Source: Hemerocallis citrina
Taxonomy: Eukaryota > Streptophyta > Magnoliopsida > Asparagales > Asphodelaceae
Assembly: GCA_017893485.1 (NCBI GenBank)
Contig: CM030364.1
Span: forward strand, 250,407,122-250,471,121
DNA length: 64,000 bases
Reading direction: 5' to 3'
Shown here: positions 55,006 through 64,000 of the stretch, in pieces
How positions within the stretch are numbered: the stretch's first letter is position 1
How the letters are laid out: every line of letters starts with the position of its first letter
Notes under the pieces: generated by a model
What the model was told of the DNA's origin: nothing
The model's input: only the letters and a program-made list of their open reading frames with translations
The model's database searches: none
Made by a program: the position numbers and the translations under genes

Positions 55006-56426
55006 TGTTGATTATTGGTTTTGATGACTTCAACACAATACAAAGTTTGCCTATCACATATCTTTTTGCAGAGTGTATCACAGTCAATACCATGGTGAAA
55101 TACACAAAGGCAAAACAATCCAATGAAGCTTTCAAGAGTAATTGATAAAGCCACAAAGATCTAAGCTCAAGCCACATTGATCAAGCAAGCTTCAAGACAA
55201 AAAAAACAAAAGGCTCAAGTTCAAGACAAGATTCAAGTGCTTCAAATGTTTTGTAAAAAGTGTCTTGTAATATTGTAATTTTCATTCTTTGAGTCTTAGA
55301 AACTTGTAATACCTTGTCACACACACACTCACACATACTTTAAATAATCTGAGTGTTTTACAAAAATTAAAAGGTCAAAACAAGCTTGAAATAAGTTCAG
55401 ATGTTGAGTACCAGCCGACCGTTTCTTGGAACCAGTCGACTGTCATAGTACGAAACTGTCTGAACTCATACAAGATCTGGCCAGTCGACTCATCATGGCA
55501 ATCCAGTCGACTGTTCAAGCCATTTCGACAGTTTATTGATTTTTAAAACTTGTTTTTCAAAATAAAATATTTTTACTGCTATTGTATGGCAGTTGGGATT
55601 CAACATCTCAAGGTTCAAACGTCTCTAACTCTATAAAAAGAGTATAGAGGTCATTTGGCAAAGGTTAATAACATTTTCAAGCATTTCTTTAAGTTTCAAG
55701 CTTTTGTTTTCAACAAGAACAAGTCTTTCAAAAGCATACAAACTCTAAGTCTTGGTTCTCTGAAATTCAGTCTAGTATAACATCAAATTCGTTTTAGACT
55801 GATTTCAGAAGTTAACCTAATAGCCACTATACAAAAGCACAAATCACAAATAAGGCTATAGGTTATTGTAAACTCCTTTTGTTGTTGTTTTTTCACTCTT
55901 GGGTTGTGAGAGTGGTCCTCTCGGTTGGAGAGTAGGGATCTTGGTTGTAGATTCGGTTTTTCACTCTTGGGTGTAGAGTGAGTTTGCTCTCTCTAATGGT
56001 GAGAGAGATCTATGGGTTTGACATAGTTGTTGTCAAAATGTCGTAGGGTATTCTTGTACTTTTTTCAAGAATAGTAGAAAATCTCAAGTGGGTTGCTTGG
56101 GGACTAGATATAGGTCGGGAGGACCGAACTAGGATACATCGCTGTGTACTCTGTGATTGACTCTCTGTGGTTGTATTTTCTCAACTTGCAATTTCATTTT
56201 TTCTGTGTTTTATTTTAAAAACTTGTCTGGTAAGTCGACTATATTTCCGCGCTAAGTCGACCGATCAGACTAGTAACTCTTCAATAAGATACTCTTCTAC
56301 TCTGAAGCAACAGTCGACTGCATCTCTTTGTTCAGTCGACTGAACAGTACGAAAAGTTCAAGTTTTGATTTAATTTTTATACCCCCCCCCCTCTAGTGTT
56401 ATTTGACTTGCCTAAAGGATCTTACA
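55006..56426 (+). mobile_element. SIRE2 5' LTR (1,421 bp)
   Basis: TGTTGATTATTGG...GATCTTACA with duplication TACCA at 55001-55005 (and 63494-63498). TATAAAA 55632-55638; hairpin array 55894-56074; eight near-copies of the CAGTCGACTG motif; C run near 56382-56391. Confidence 0.94.
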
Positions 56427-56444
56427 CTTAGTATTAGAGCCTGG
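56427..56444 (+). other. SIRE2 primer binding site
   Basis: CTTAGTATTAGAGCCTGG immediately follows the LTR; one base differs from the SIRE1 site. Confidence 0.75.
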
Positions 56445-56453
56445 TTGAGTGCA

Positions 56454-57420
56454 ATGGCATCTACTTCAAATGCAAACCAATACCATGAAGGCCAATCCAC
56501 TCCGAGGTCACCCCTATTCGATGGAACAAATTACAACTATTGGAAGTGTAGAATGAAGATCTACCTTCAGTCCATCAACTATGAGAAATGGAATATGACT
56601 GAGACAGAATACACCGCTCCTACAATTCCTTATGCACAATGGAACGATGATATGAAGGGCAACATAATGAACAATGCAAAGGCGATGAATACTCTATTCT
56701 GTGCTCTTACCAAAGAGGAGTTCAATCGTGTGTCAAATGCAACAACGGCTCATCAAATTTGGCACACACTCGAGGTAACTCATGAAGGTACTAATAAGGT
56801 TAAAGAATCTAAGATATTTTTTCTTATTCACAGGTTCGAGATGTTCCGTATGAAGGAGAACGAGAATGTGTCAAATATGATAACACGGTTCACAGACATT
56901 ACAAATTCTCTTGTGGCTCTTGAAAAAATGTACACTCAAGCAGAAATGTTGAGGAAAGTTCTTCGTGCCCTAACCCCCGAATAGGAGAAGAAAACCACCG
57001 CCATAGAAGAAGCCAATGATTTATCACAACTCTCTCTTAAGAACCTTGCGGAAAATCTTATGGCATATAAAGTACAACTTGAAAAACACAAAAAGGATCT
57101 AGAACCTCAACAAGCAAAGAAGAAGGCACTCGCTTTCAAGGCCATGCCGGACTCCGAAGATGAAGAACAAGATGAATAAGAGATATCCATTTTCACTAGA
57201 AAGTTCAAGAAATTTCTTAGAAAAGGTAAATTTAATTCCAAATTTAAAGATACTAATGAACTTTCCACTTGTTTCAAGTGCAACAAAACATGTCATACGA
57301 AGAAGGATTGCCCATCAAAAATGCGAAATCAAATGGGAAGGCTCCTAATTTCAAGAAGGACAAGTACACAAAGAACAAGTATATGAAGAACAAAAAAGCA
57401 TATCAAGCAACTTGGAACGA
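56454..57420 (+). pseudogene. SIRE2 gag
   Basis: ATG 56454 begins MASTSNANQYHEGQSTPRSP; LFDGTNYNYWKCRMKI is the Sirevirus GAG signature. The frame is open for 177 codons to TAG 56982-56984 (Trp in SIRE1). A further TAA occurs near 57177. The zinc knuckle is damaged: CFKCNKTCHTKKDC has Cys in place of the Gly before His, followed by a frameshift. SIRE1 carries different lesions at these sites. Confidence 0.9.
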
Positions 57421-58304
57421 TAGCGACTCTTCATCGGAAGAAGAGAATGAGGAGTCAAATAAAGTTGTGAATGTATATTTCATGGCCACACAAAACAAAG
57501 TAAGTGATAACTTTGATTCAAATGACTTATTAGATGCTTTCAATGAGATTTTTCAAGAACTCAAGAAGGAGAAAATTAGAGTTGAAAACTTAGAGAAAGT
57601 CAATCAAACACTTTCTCGAGAGAATCTTGACTTAAATGTTGATGTCAAGTCGTTAAATTCTCGACTTTCTAATTTGGATATAGATATCTTAAGAAAAATT
57701 ATGAAGAGATATCCAAGAATGTATCTAAATTTAACAAAGGAAAAGAGAATTTAAATGAAGTTCTCCAAAATCAAGTTCAATCCAATAAGAGATTTGGACT
57801 TGGTTTTCAAAAGTCTCTTGAAAAACATCATGTTTCTAAGAATACTAGTAGTAATAAGACTGATTCTTTTTCTAGTGTTAAGAACAAATTATATGAGTTT
57901 TTTGAGAAACCAACAAATGTTGTTTTCCATGAAAATGTGATTCTATAGTTCAGACAAATCGACTGAACCATAATTTCAATCGTCTGTCCAGAGGTTTGGA
58001 TTCTTATTTAAAAAGACCAAAACCTCAGATAAGTCGACCTATTTTACCTCCCAGTCGACTGTCTTCTCATAACAGTCGACTGAAAGGTACAATAAAGTCG
58101 ACTGGACAGAGTAAAAATATTTGGGTTCCAGTCATTCTGAATCTAAACGATAGATTTACTTATATAAATTCTTAATGTATATAATTCTGTAAATTATATT
58201 CCTGCTTTTGGTGGTAAATCAAACTCACTTTGGGTTTGGTTTCCCAAAAACGAATTCCTTTCGGACCCAATGAAAAGGGTACCATATTCACAATGATTAT
58301 TTTA
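57421..58304 (+). pseudogene. SIRE2 gag-pol linker region
   Basis: Ser/Glu-rich then coiled-coil-like sequence (FQELKKEKIRVENLEKVNQ) with a frameshift near 57685. GTCGACTG motifs cluster at 58035-58105. Confidence 0.75.
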
Positions 58305-59620
58305 TAGGTACCTAAAAGAGAACGTTGGATACTTGACAACAGATGCTCCAAGCATATGACTGGTCATGCTAACCTTCTTTCTTCCATACAAGAAATAGCT
58401 GGAGGAACAGTCACATTCGGTGATAACAACAAAGGGAAGGTTATTGGAATAGGCATGGTCGGTAAGAACACTACCCTTACTATAGAAGAAGTTTTTCTTG
58501 TTAGTGGTCTTAAGCATAATCTGTTAAGTATTAGCCAATTGTGTGATAAGGAATATAAAATTGTTTTTGAAAAAGATGCATGTTTAATTTATGATTCTTC
58601 CATACAAAATGTAATTTTTCAAGGATTTAGGAAAAACAACATCTATGAATTATGTTTAAAAACTAATGAATTCTCTAATGATGTTTGTTTAGTAGCTTCT
58701 AACAATGATTCTTGGCTTTGGCATAAGAGATTTGGCACGTGAATATGAAAAATATTGCTAAATTGTCTAAGTACAACCTAGTTAAAGGACTGTCAAGACT
58801 ATCTTTTAAGAAAGATAAGTTATGTGATGCATATCAACTAGGAAAACAAGTCAAATCTACTTTTAAGAAAAAAGAAATGATTTCTACTAGTAGGCCTCTC
58901 GAATTAATCTATATGGATTTATTTGGTCCTACTAGAGTCACTTCTTTAAATAAGAGTAGATATGTATTTATTTTAGTAGATGATTTTTCAAGATTTACAT
59001 GGGTTTTCTTTTTAAAACATAAATATGATGCTTTTGAAGAATTTGCACATTTTTGTAAATGAATTCAAAATAAAAAATTTCTAACCATAGTCACTATTAG
59101 AAGTGATCATGGTGGAGAATTTGATAATGAAACATTTTTAGAATATTGCAACAAGAATGGTATAACACATTCGTTTGCATTTCCTAGAGCTTCACCACAA
59201 AATGGAGTGGTCGAAAGAAGGAATAGGACATTGCAAGAAGGTGCACGTACTATGTTTGTTGAAAGCAATTTGCCCAAATACTTCTGGGCTGAAGCTGTTT
59301 CTACAGCCTGTTATGTTTTAAATAGAATATTAATTAGGCCTAAGCTTAAGAAAACTTGTTATGAACTATTTTTTGAAAGAATTCCTAAAATATCTTATTT
59401 TAAAGTATTTGGATGCAAGTGTTTCATTTTAAACACTAAAGATAATTTAGATAAATTTGATCCTAGATCTAATGAAGGTATCTTCATTGGATACTCAAAT
59501 AGGAGTAAGGCATATAGAATTTTCAATAAGTCAACCTTGACTATTGAAGAATCTATGCATGTTTCATTTGATGAATCCTTGCCTTCATCTACTGCTATTG
59601 AAGATGATTAAATTGATTCA
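58305..59620 (+). pseudogene. SIRE2 pol: protease and integrase
   Basis: Protease WILDNRCSKHM has lost the D-S-G motif (Asn-Arg replaces Ser-Gly). Integrase keeps YMDLFG, SDHGGEF and NGVVERRNRTL, but its zinc domain is damaged (CDAYQLGKQ has Tyr for the second Cys). A one-base loss near 58738 and a stop at 59060 break the frame. TAG at 58305-58307 just before VPKRERW matches SIRE1. Confidence 0.9.
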
Positions 59621-61423
59621 TCACCTTCAAATAATGCTATTAAATCACTAGAGCAAATTAGCCTAGACAAGTCAACTGATAAGGATATTAAGTCGACTGA
59701 TGTGAATCAGTCGGCTGGTGGACTTGTTAAGTCGACTGATCCTGTTGTGATGACTCAAACTTTACCAAAATCGTTGGTTGAAGTTAGAGATCATCCTCAT
59801 GACTTAATAATTGGTAACATCTCATGTGGTATTCAAATAAGATCTCATGTTAACATGATTTCTCATACGGCTTTCTTGTCAGATTTTGAACCGAAGAATA
59901 TACAAGAAGCTTGTGAGAATGAATTTTGGATGAATGCCATGCAAGATGAATTAAACCAATTTATAAGAAATGATGTATGGGATTTAGTTCCACGACCTCC
60001 TGGCCATACTATAATTGGTACCAAATGGGTATTCAAAAATAAGTTAGATGAATCAGGACAAGTCGTTAGGAACAAGGCTAGGTTAGTTGCTCAAGGATAT
60101 AATCAAGCAGAAGGAATCGATTTTGATGAAACATATGCTCCTGTTGCTAGACTAGAATCAATTAGGATCTTATTATCTTTTGCATGTTTTATGAATTTTA
60201 CACTTTCCAAATGGATGTCAAGGGTGCTTTTCTTAATGGTTTTATTAAGGAAGATGTTTATGTTAAGCAACCACCCGACTTCGAACATGAACAATTCCCA
60301 AACCACGTTTTTAAATTGAAAAAAGGCTTTATATGGTCTTAAACAAGCACCTCGTGCTTGGTATGATCGGTTAAAGACTTTTTTCTTAGAAACTGGCTTT
60401 GAGATAGGTAAAGTAGATACTACATTGTTTATTTGAAAAATAGAGACAGATATTCTAATCATACAAATATATGTCGATGACATAATTTTTTGTTCTACTA
60501 ATAGTCATCTCTGTCAAGAGTTTGCTAATACCATGAAAAATAAGTTTGAGATGAGTCACATGGGTGAACTCAATTATTTTCTTGGACTACAAATACAGCA
60601 GTCACAAAATGGCATATTTATTAATCAAGAAAAATTTGCTAAGGAATTACTCAAACGGTTTCGCATGGATGGCACTAGTAGTAAAACCACACCTATGGCT
60701 ACTACTACTACACTTAACAAAGATGATTTAGGTAAGAGTGTCGATTAAAAACTCTATCGAGGTATGATTGGCTCACTCTTATATATAACTGCTAGTAGAC
60801 TCGACATTATGTTTAGTGTATGTTTGTGTACTAGATATCAGTCGAATCCCAAAGAATCTCACTTAAAAGCTGTGAAACGTATTTTAAGATACATTAAAGG
60901 CACGTCTGAATATGGTTTATTTTATCCACGCATCGATAATTTTCAACTTTTTTCGTATAGTGATGCTGATTTTGCTGGTAGTAAAACTGATCGTAAAAGT
61001 ACTAGTGGAACTTGTCATTTTTTGGGACATTCACTAGTATCTTGATGCAGTAAAAAGCAAAATTCGGTATCACTATCTACTACAGAAGCTGAATATATTG
61101 CTGCAAGTTTGGCTTGTGCCCAAATTTTGTGAATGGAACAAACTTTATTAGATTATGGTATTTCATTTTCAAAACCTGCTATAATGTGTGATAATACCAA
61201 TGCTATTGATCTATCTAAAAATTCGGTTCAACACACACGTACGAAACATATTGATATTCGACATCATTTTCTACGTGATCATGTTTTAAAGGGAGATATA
61301 ACTTTGGATTTTATTTCTACTGATAAACAAGTAGCAGATATATTTACCAAACTACTTAAGGAAGACACTTTTATAAACTTTAGAAGAGAACTAGGAATTT
61401 GCTGTTTTCATGACATTTCTTGA
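59621..61423 (+). pseudogene. SIRE2 pol: reverse transcriptase and RNase H
   Basis: [70 protein letters not shown] and catalytic IYVDDIIF; RNase H with SYSDADFAGSKTDRKS, STTEAEYIA and HIDIRHHFLRD, ending ICCFHDIS at TGA 61421-61423. Frameshifts near 60205 and 60325; stops at 60434, 60746-60748 (shared with SIRE1), 61043 and 61130. Confidence 0.92.
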
Positions 61424-61998
61424 AAATATATTTTGTTTAAATCGACTTAAATGTCTTTTTCAGTGGGCTTATAAAGTATTTTCGTTGTTCTTATTATTGC
61501 CGAATCTTGTGTTCTGAACAGTCGACTGTATACGTAACCAGTCGACTAACAGAAAGTTTTTACTTGATGTTTCTTTTGGTTTAATTTTCTCTCAACTAAG
61601 TCGACTGATATAAAAACCAGTCAACTGTCGCGACATCAGTTTGGTTTTTCTAATTCTGAATCGTCACTTAAACTGAGGCATCTCTCTCTCTCTTTTTACC
61701 CTCTTGTAGATCTCGACCCTTCATTCAAACCCTTAATTTGTTATGGTTATGCAATGCCCCTTCTTCTATTTTTTTGTTGTTTTTGTTGATGACAAAGGGG
61801 GAGAAAAGGCTTGTTTGTGGTGAATGTTTTGTCTTGTTCATGTTTTTGTGCATATTATTACTTGTGTGCTTGTTGTACATTAGTTAGGGGGAGCATACAT
61901 GTTTATCTTTTATATATCTTTCAATTTTATATGACTTCATGATATGTAATTGTTATTATTATAAGTTATTGTGTTGTCATCATCAAAAAGGGGGAGAT
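61424..61998 (+). mobile_element. SIRE2 3' noncoding region with repeated polypurine tracts
   Basis: No env-like frame. GACAAAGGGGGAGAAAA near 61791, TTAGGGGGAGC near 61884 and AAAAAGGGGGAGA directly before the LTR. Further GTCGACT motifs lie at 61520-61625. Confidence 0.82.
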
Positions 61999-62192
61999 TG
62001 TTGATTCTTGGTTTTGATGACTACAACACAATACAAAGTTTTCCTATCACATATCTCTTGCAGAGTGTATCACAGTCAATACCATGGTGAAATACACAAA
62101 GGTAAAACAATCCAATGAAGCTTTCAAGAGTAATTAATCAAGCCACAAAGATCTAAGCTCAAGCCACATTGATCAAGCAAGCTTCAAGACAA

Positions 62193-62227
<35 letters not shown>

Positions 62228-63493
62228 AACAACAACAACAACAACAACAAAGGCTCAAGCTCACGTCAAAGACTCAAGTTCAAGACAAGATTCAAGTGCT
62301 TCAAATGTTTTGTAAAAAGTATCTTGTAATATTGTAATTTTCATTCTTTGAGTCTTAGAAACTTGTAATAGCCTTGTCACACACACACTCACACATACTT
62401 TAAATAATCTGAGTGTTTTACAAAAATTAAAAGGTCAAAACAAGCTTGAAATAAGTTCAGATGTTGAGTACCAGTCGACCGTTTCTTGGAACCAATCAAT
62501 TGTCATAGTACGAAACTGTCTGAACTCATACAAGCTCTGGCCAGTCGACTCATTATGGCAATCCAGTCGACTGTTCAAGCCATTTCGATAGTTTATTGAT
62601 TTTTAAAACTTTTTTTCAAAATTAAATCTTTTTACTGTCGTTGTATGGCAGTTGGGATTCAACCTCTCAACGTTCAAACGTCTCTAACTCTATAAAAAGA
62701 GTATAGAGGTCATTTGGCAAAGTTTAATAACATTTTCAAGCATTTCTTTAAGTTTCAAGCTTTTGTTTTCAACAAGAACAAGTCTTTCAAAAGCATACAA
62801 ACTCTAAGTCTTGGTTCTCTGAAATTCAGTCTAGTATAACATCGAATTCGTTTTAGACTGATTTCAGAAGTTAACCTAATAGCCACTATACAAAAGCATA
62901 AATCACAAACAAGGCTATAGGTTATTGTAAACTCCTTTTGTTGTTGTTTTTTCACTCTCGGGTTGTGAGAGTGGTCCTTTCGGTTGGAGAGTAGAGCTCT
63001 TGGTTGTAGATTCGGTTTTTCACTCTTGGGTGTAGAGTGAGTTTGCTCTCTCTAGTGGTGAGAGAGGTCTACGGGTTTGACATAGTTGTTGTCAAAACGT
63101 CGTAGGGTATTCTTGTACTTTTTTCAAGAATAGTGGAAAATTTCAAGTGGATTTCTTGGGGACTAGATGTAGGTCGGGAGGACCGAACTAGGATACGTCG
63201 TTGTGTATTCTGTGATTGATTCTCTGTGGTTGTATTTTCTCAACTTGCAATTTTCATTTTTTCTGTGTTTTATTTCAAAAACTTGTCTGGTAAGTTGACT
63301 ATATTTCCGCGCTAAGTCGACTGATCAGACTAGTAACTCTTCAATAAGATACTCTTCTACTCTTACGCAACAGTCGACTGCATCTCTTTGTTCAGTCGAC
63401 TAAATAGTACGAAAAGTTCAAGTTTTGATTTAATTTTTATAAAACACTATTCACCCCCCCTAGTGTTATTTGCCTTGCCTACAGGATCCTACA
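61999..63493 (+). mobile_element. SIRE2 3' LTR (1,495 bp)
   Basis: TGTTGATTCTTGG...GATCCTACA, followed by TACCA. It is 74 bp longer than the 5' LTR, largely through an A-run plus (CAA)n expansion at 62191-62251. TATAAAAA 62691; hairpin array 62953-63134. Confidence 0.94.
62191..62251 (+). repeat. Poly-A and (CAA)n tract in SIRE2 3' LTR
   Basis: About 35 A residues and then CAA repeats, where the 5' LTR has only a short A-rich stretch (about 55199-55210). Confidence 0.95.
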
Positions 63494-64000
63494 TACCATT
63501 CCATGTACTTCGTTTGCTGCATGCCATCGTACGGTGAAACATCAACAATTACAAGTTCAAACCGTCGCTCATTCCATTCTGCAACATGAACACAGTGGGA
63601 ATCTTTCCAATCATGGGTCGGCATACGACTGGTACCCCTCACAGCGTGTAACTCAAAGTTGTATAGGTTTGTGCATATTGGGGGTAGATTTTGTTGAAGA
63701 CCGAATTGCCGAAGGACTCTGCACGGCCGCGGATGCTCCACTATACCAAAGTTGATGAGTGGAGCCTTCGTCATCAACAACTATGACCCGGTCGTGCAGA
63801 CCGGTGGTAGTCTTCCCACCCGCTCGGGTGTATACAGCACCCAAATCGTGAACTCTTCTCGTAGTTGGTCGAGCTCGTCTCTGTAGTAAGTTAGTACACC
63901 TTTTGGGTTGTCTCTATAACTCCGTCTACCTGCCCAATATACACCTAAGGATACTATCATATCAACATTTGGTGCTTCGGCCATCCATCCGTCCGCCAAT
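63494..64000 (-). pseudogene. PMD-protein gene (MAIN/MAIL1-type domain), upstream exon part
   Basis: Minus-strand frame entering from beyond the window: WMAEAPNVDMIVSLGV, then IWVLYTPERVGRLPPVCTTG, INFGIVEHPRPCRVLRQFGL, HDWKDSHCVHVAEWNER and YMEWY. These match the plant mobile domain (aminotransferase-like PMD) in order: LPPVC, the VE-H-P-x-RVxRQFG core and the C-terminal Y-x-EWY. Only one stop (TAG 63781-63783) interrupts it. PMD genes occur as host genes (MAIN, MAIL1) and as transposon passengers; its place opposite a FAR1-type transposase suggests the latter. Its start is outside the window. Confidence 0.82.

Noticed and set aside
61424..61998. An env-like gene in SIRE2 (and in SIRE1 at 38061-38673)
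   Set aside because: Some Sireviruses carry one, but here the interval is under 650 bp, full of stops, and holds repeated polypurine tracts.

Overview
The window is plant nuclear DNA, probably from a eudicot with a large repeat-rich genome. I see no host gene, ribosomal RNA gene, genuine tRNA gene or CRISPR array. Almost every base that can be assigned belongs to a transposable element or a relic of one. The host type is inferred from Sirevirus-type Ty1/copia elements, long-LTR Ty3/gypsy-like elements, a hAT relic, FAR1-type MULE transposase and plant mobile domain (PMD) sequence, plus plant-style introns and TATA boxes.

Region 1 (1-4393) holds pieces: a copia LTR with a polypurine tract before it and a primer binding site plus gag stub after it (655-1539), a Ty3/gypsy leader with a gag start (1540-2260), unassigned AT-rich sequence, and the reverse transcriptase end of an old copia element (3936-4393). 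Region 2 (4394-27709) is a nested stack inserted into that copia gene. A 3.2-kb solo LTR on the minus strand (A) was hit by a two-LTR element (B) and a further solo LTR (E); B was hit by solo LTRs C and D. The copia gene resumes at 27710, is interrupted by a Sirevirus (SIRE1, 28241-40082, itself containing solo LTR F), and ends near 40450. Insertions A, C, D, E, F and SIRE1 each have a perfect 5-bp target site duplication; that of B has one mismatch. Subtracting insertions gives an unambiguous order of events.

Region 3 (about 40981-46293) contains a dead hAT transposase gene, a 1.5-kb copia solo LTR (G), a foldback MITE and microsatellites. Region 4 (about 46300-64000) looks like one large Mutator-like unit running off the right edge. 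A FAR1-family transposase relic on the plus strand converges on a nearly intact PMD gene on the minus strand. Between their 3' ends lies a 2.5-kb inverted repeat made of roughly 125-bp hairpin units with a telomere-like minisatellite at its centre. This unit was later hit by a Sirevirus LTR (47272-48623) and a full-length Sirevirus (SIRE2, 55006-63493), the latter inside a PMD exon.

Most unusual signals: (i) the 3.3-kb LTR family (A, B, D, E, F, and a divergent relative C) carries, in most copies, a TATA box, a predicted 2.3-kb intron lying wholly within the LTR, two tandem tRNA-like modules and a conserved hairpin just before the splice acceptor; (ii) Sirevirus LTRs carry about seven consecutive small hairpins downstream of the TATA box, preserved in five copies; (iii) the giant palindrome between the two convergent transposon genes; (iv) two stop codons shared by two independent Sirevirus insertions.
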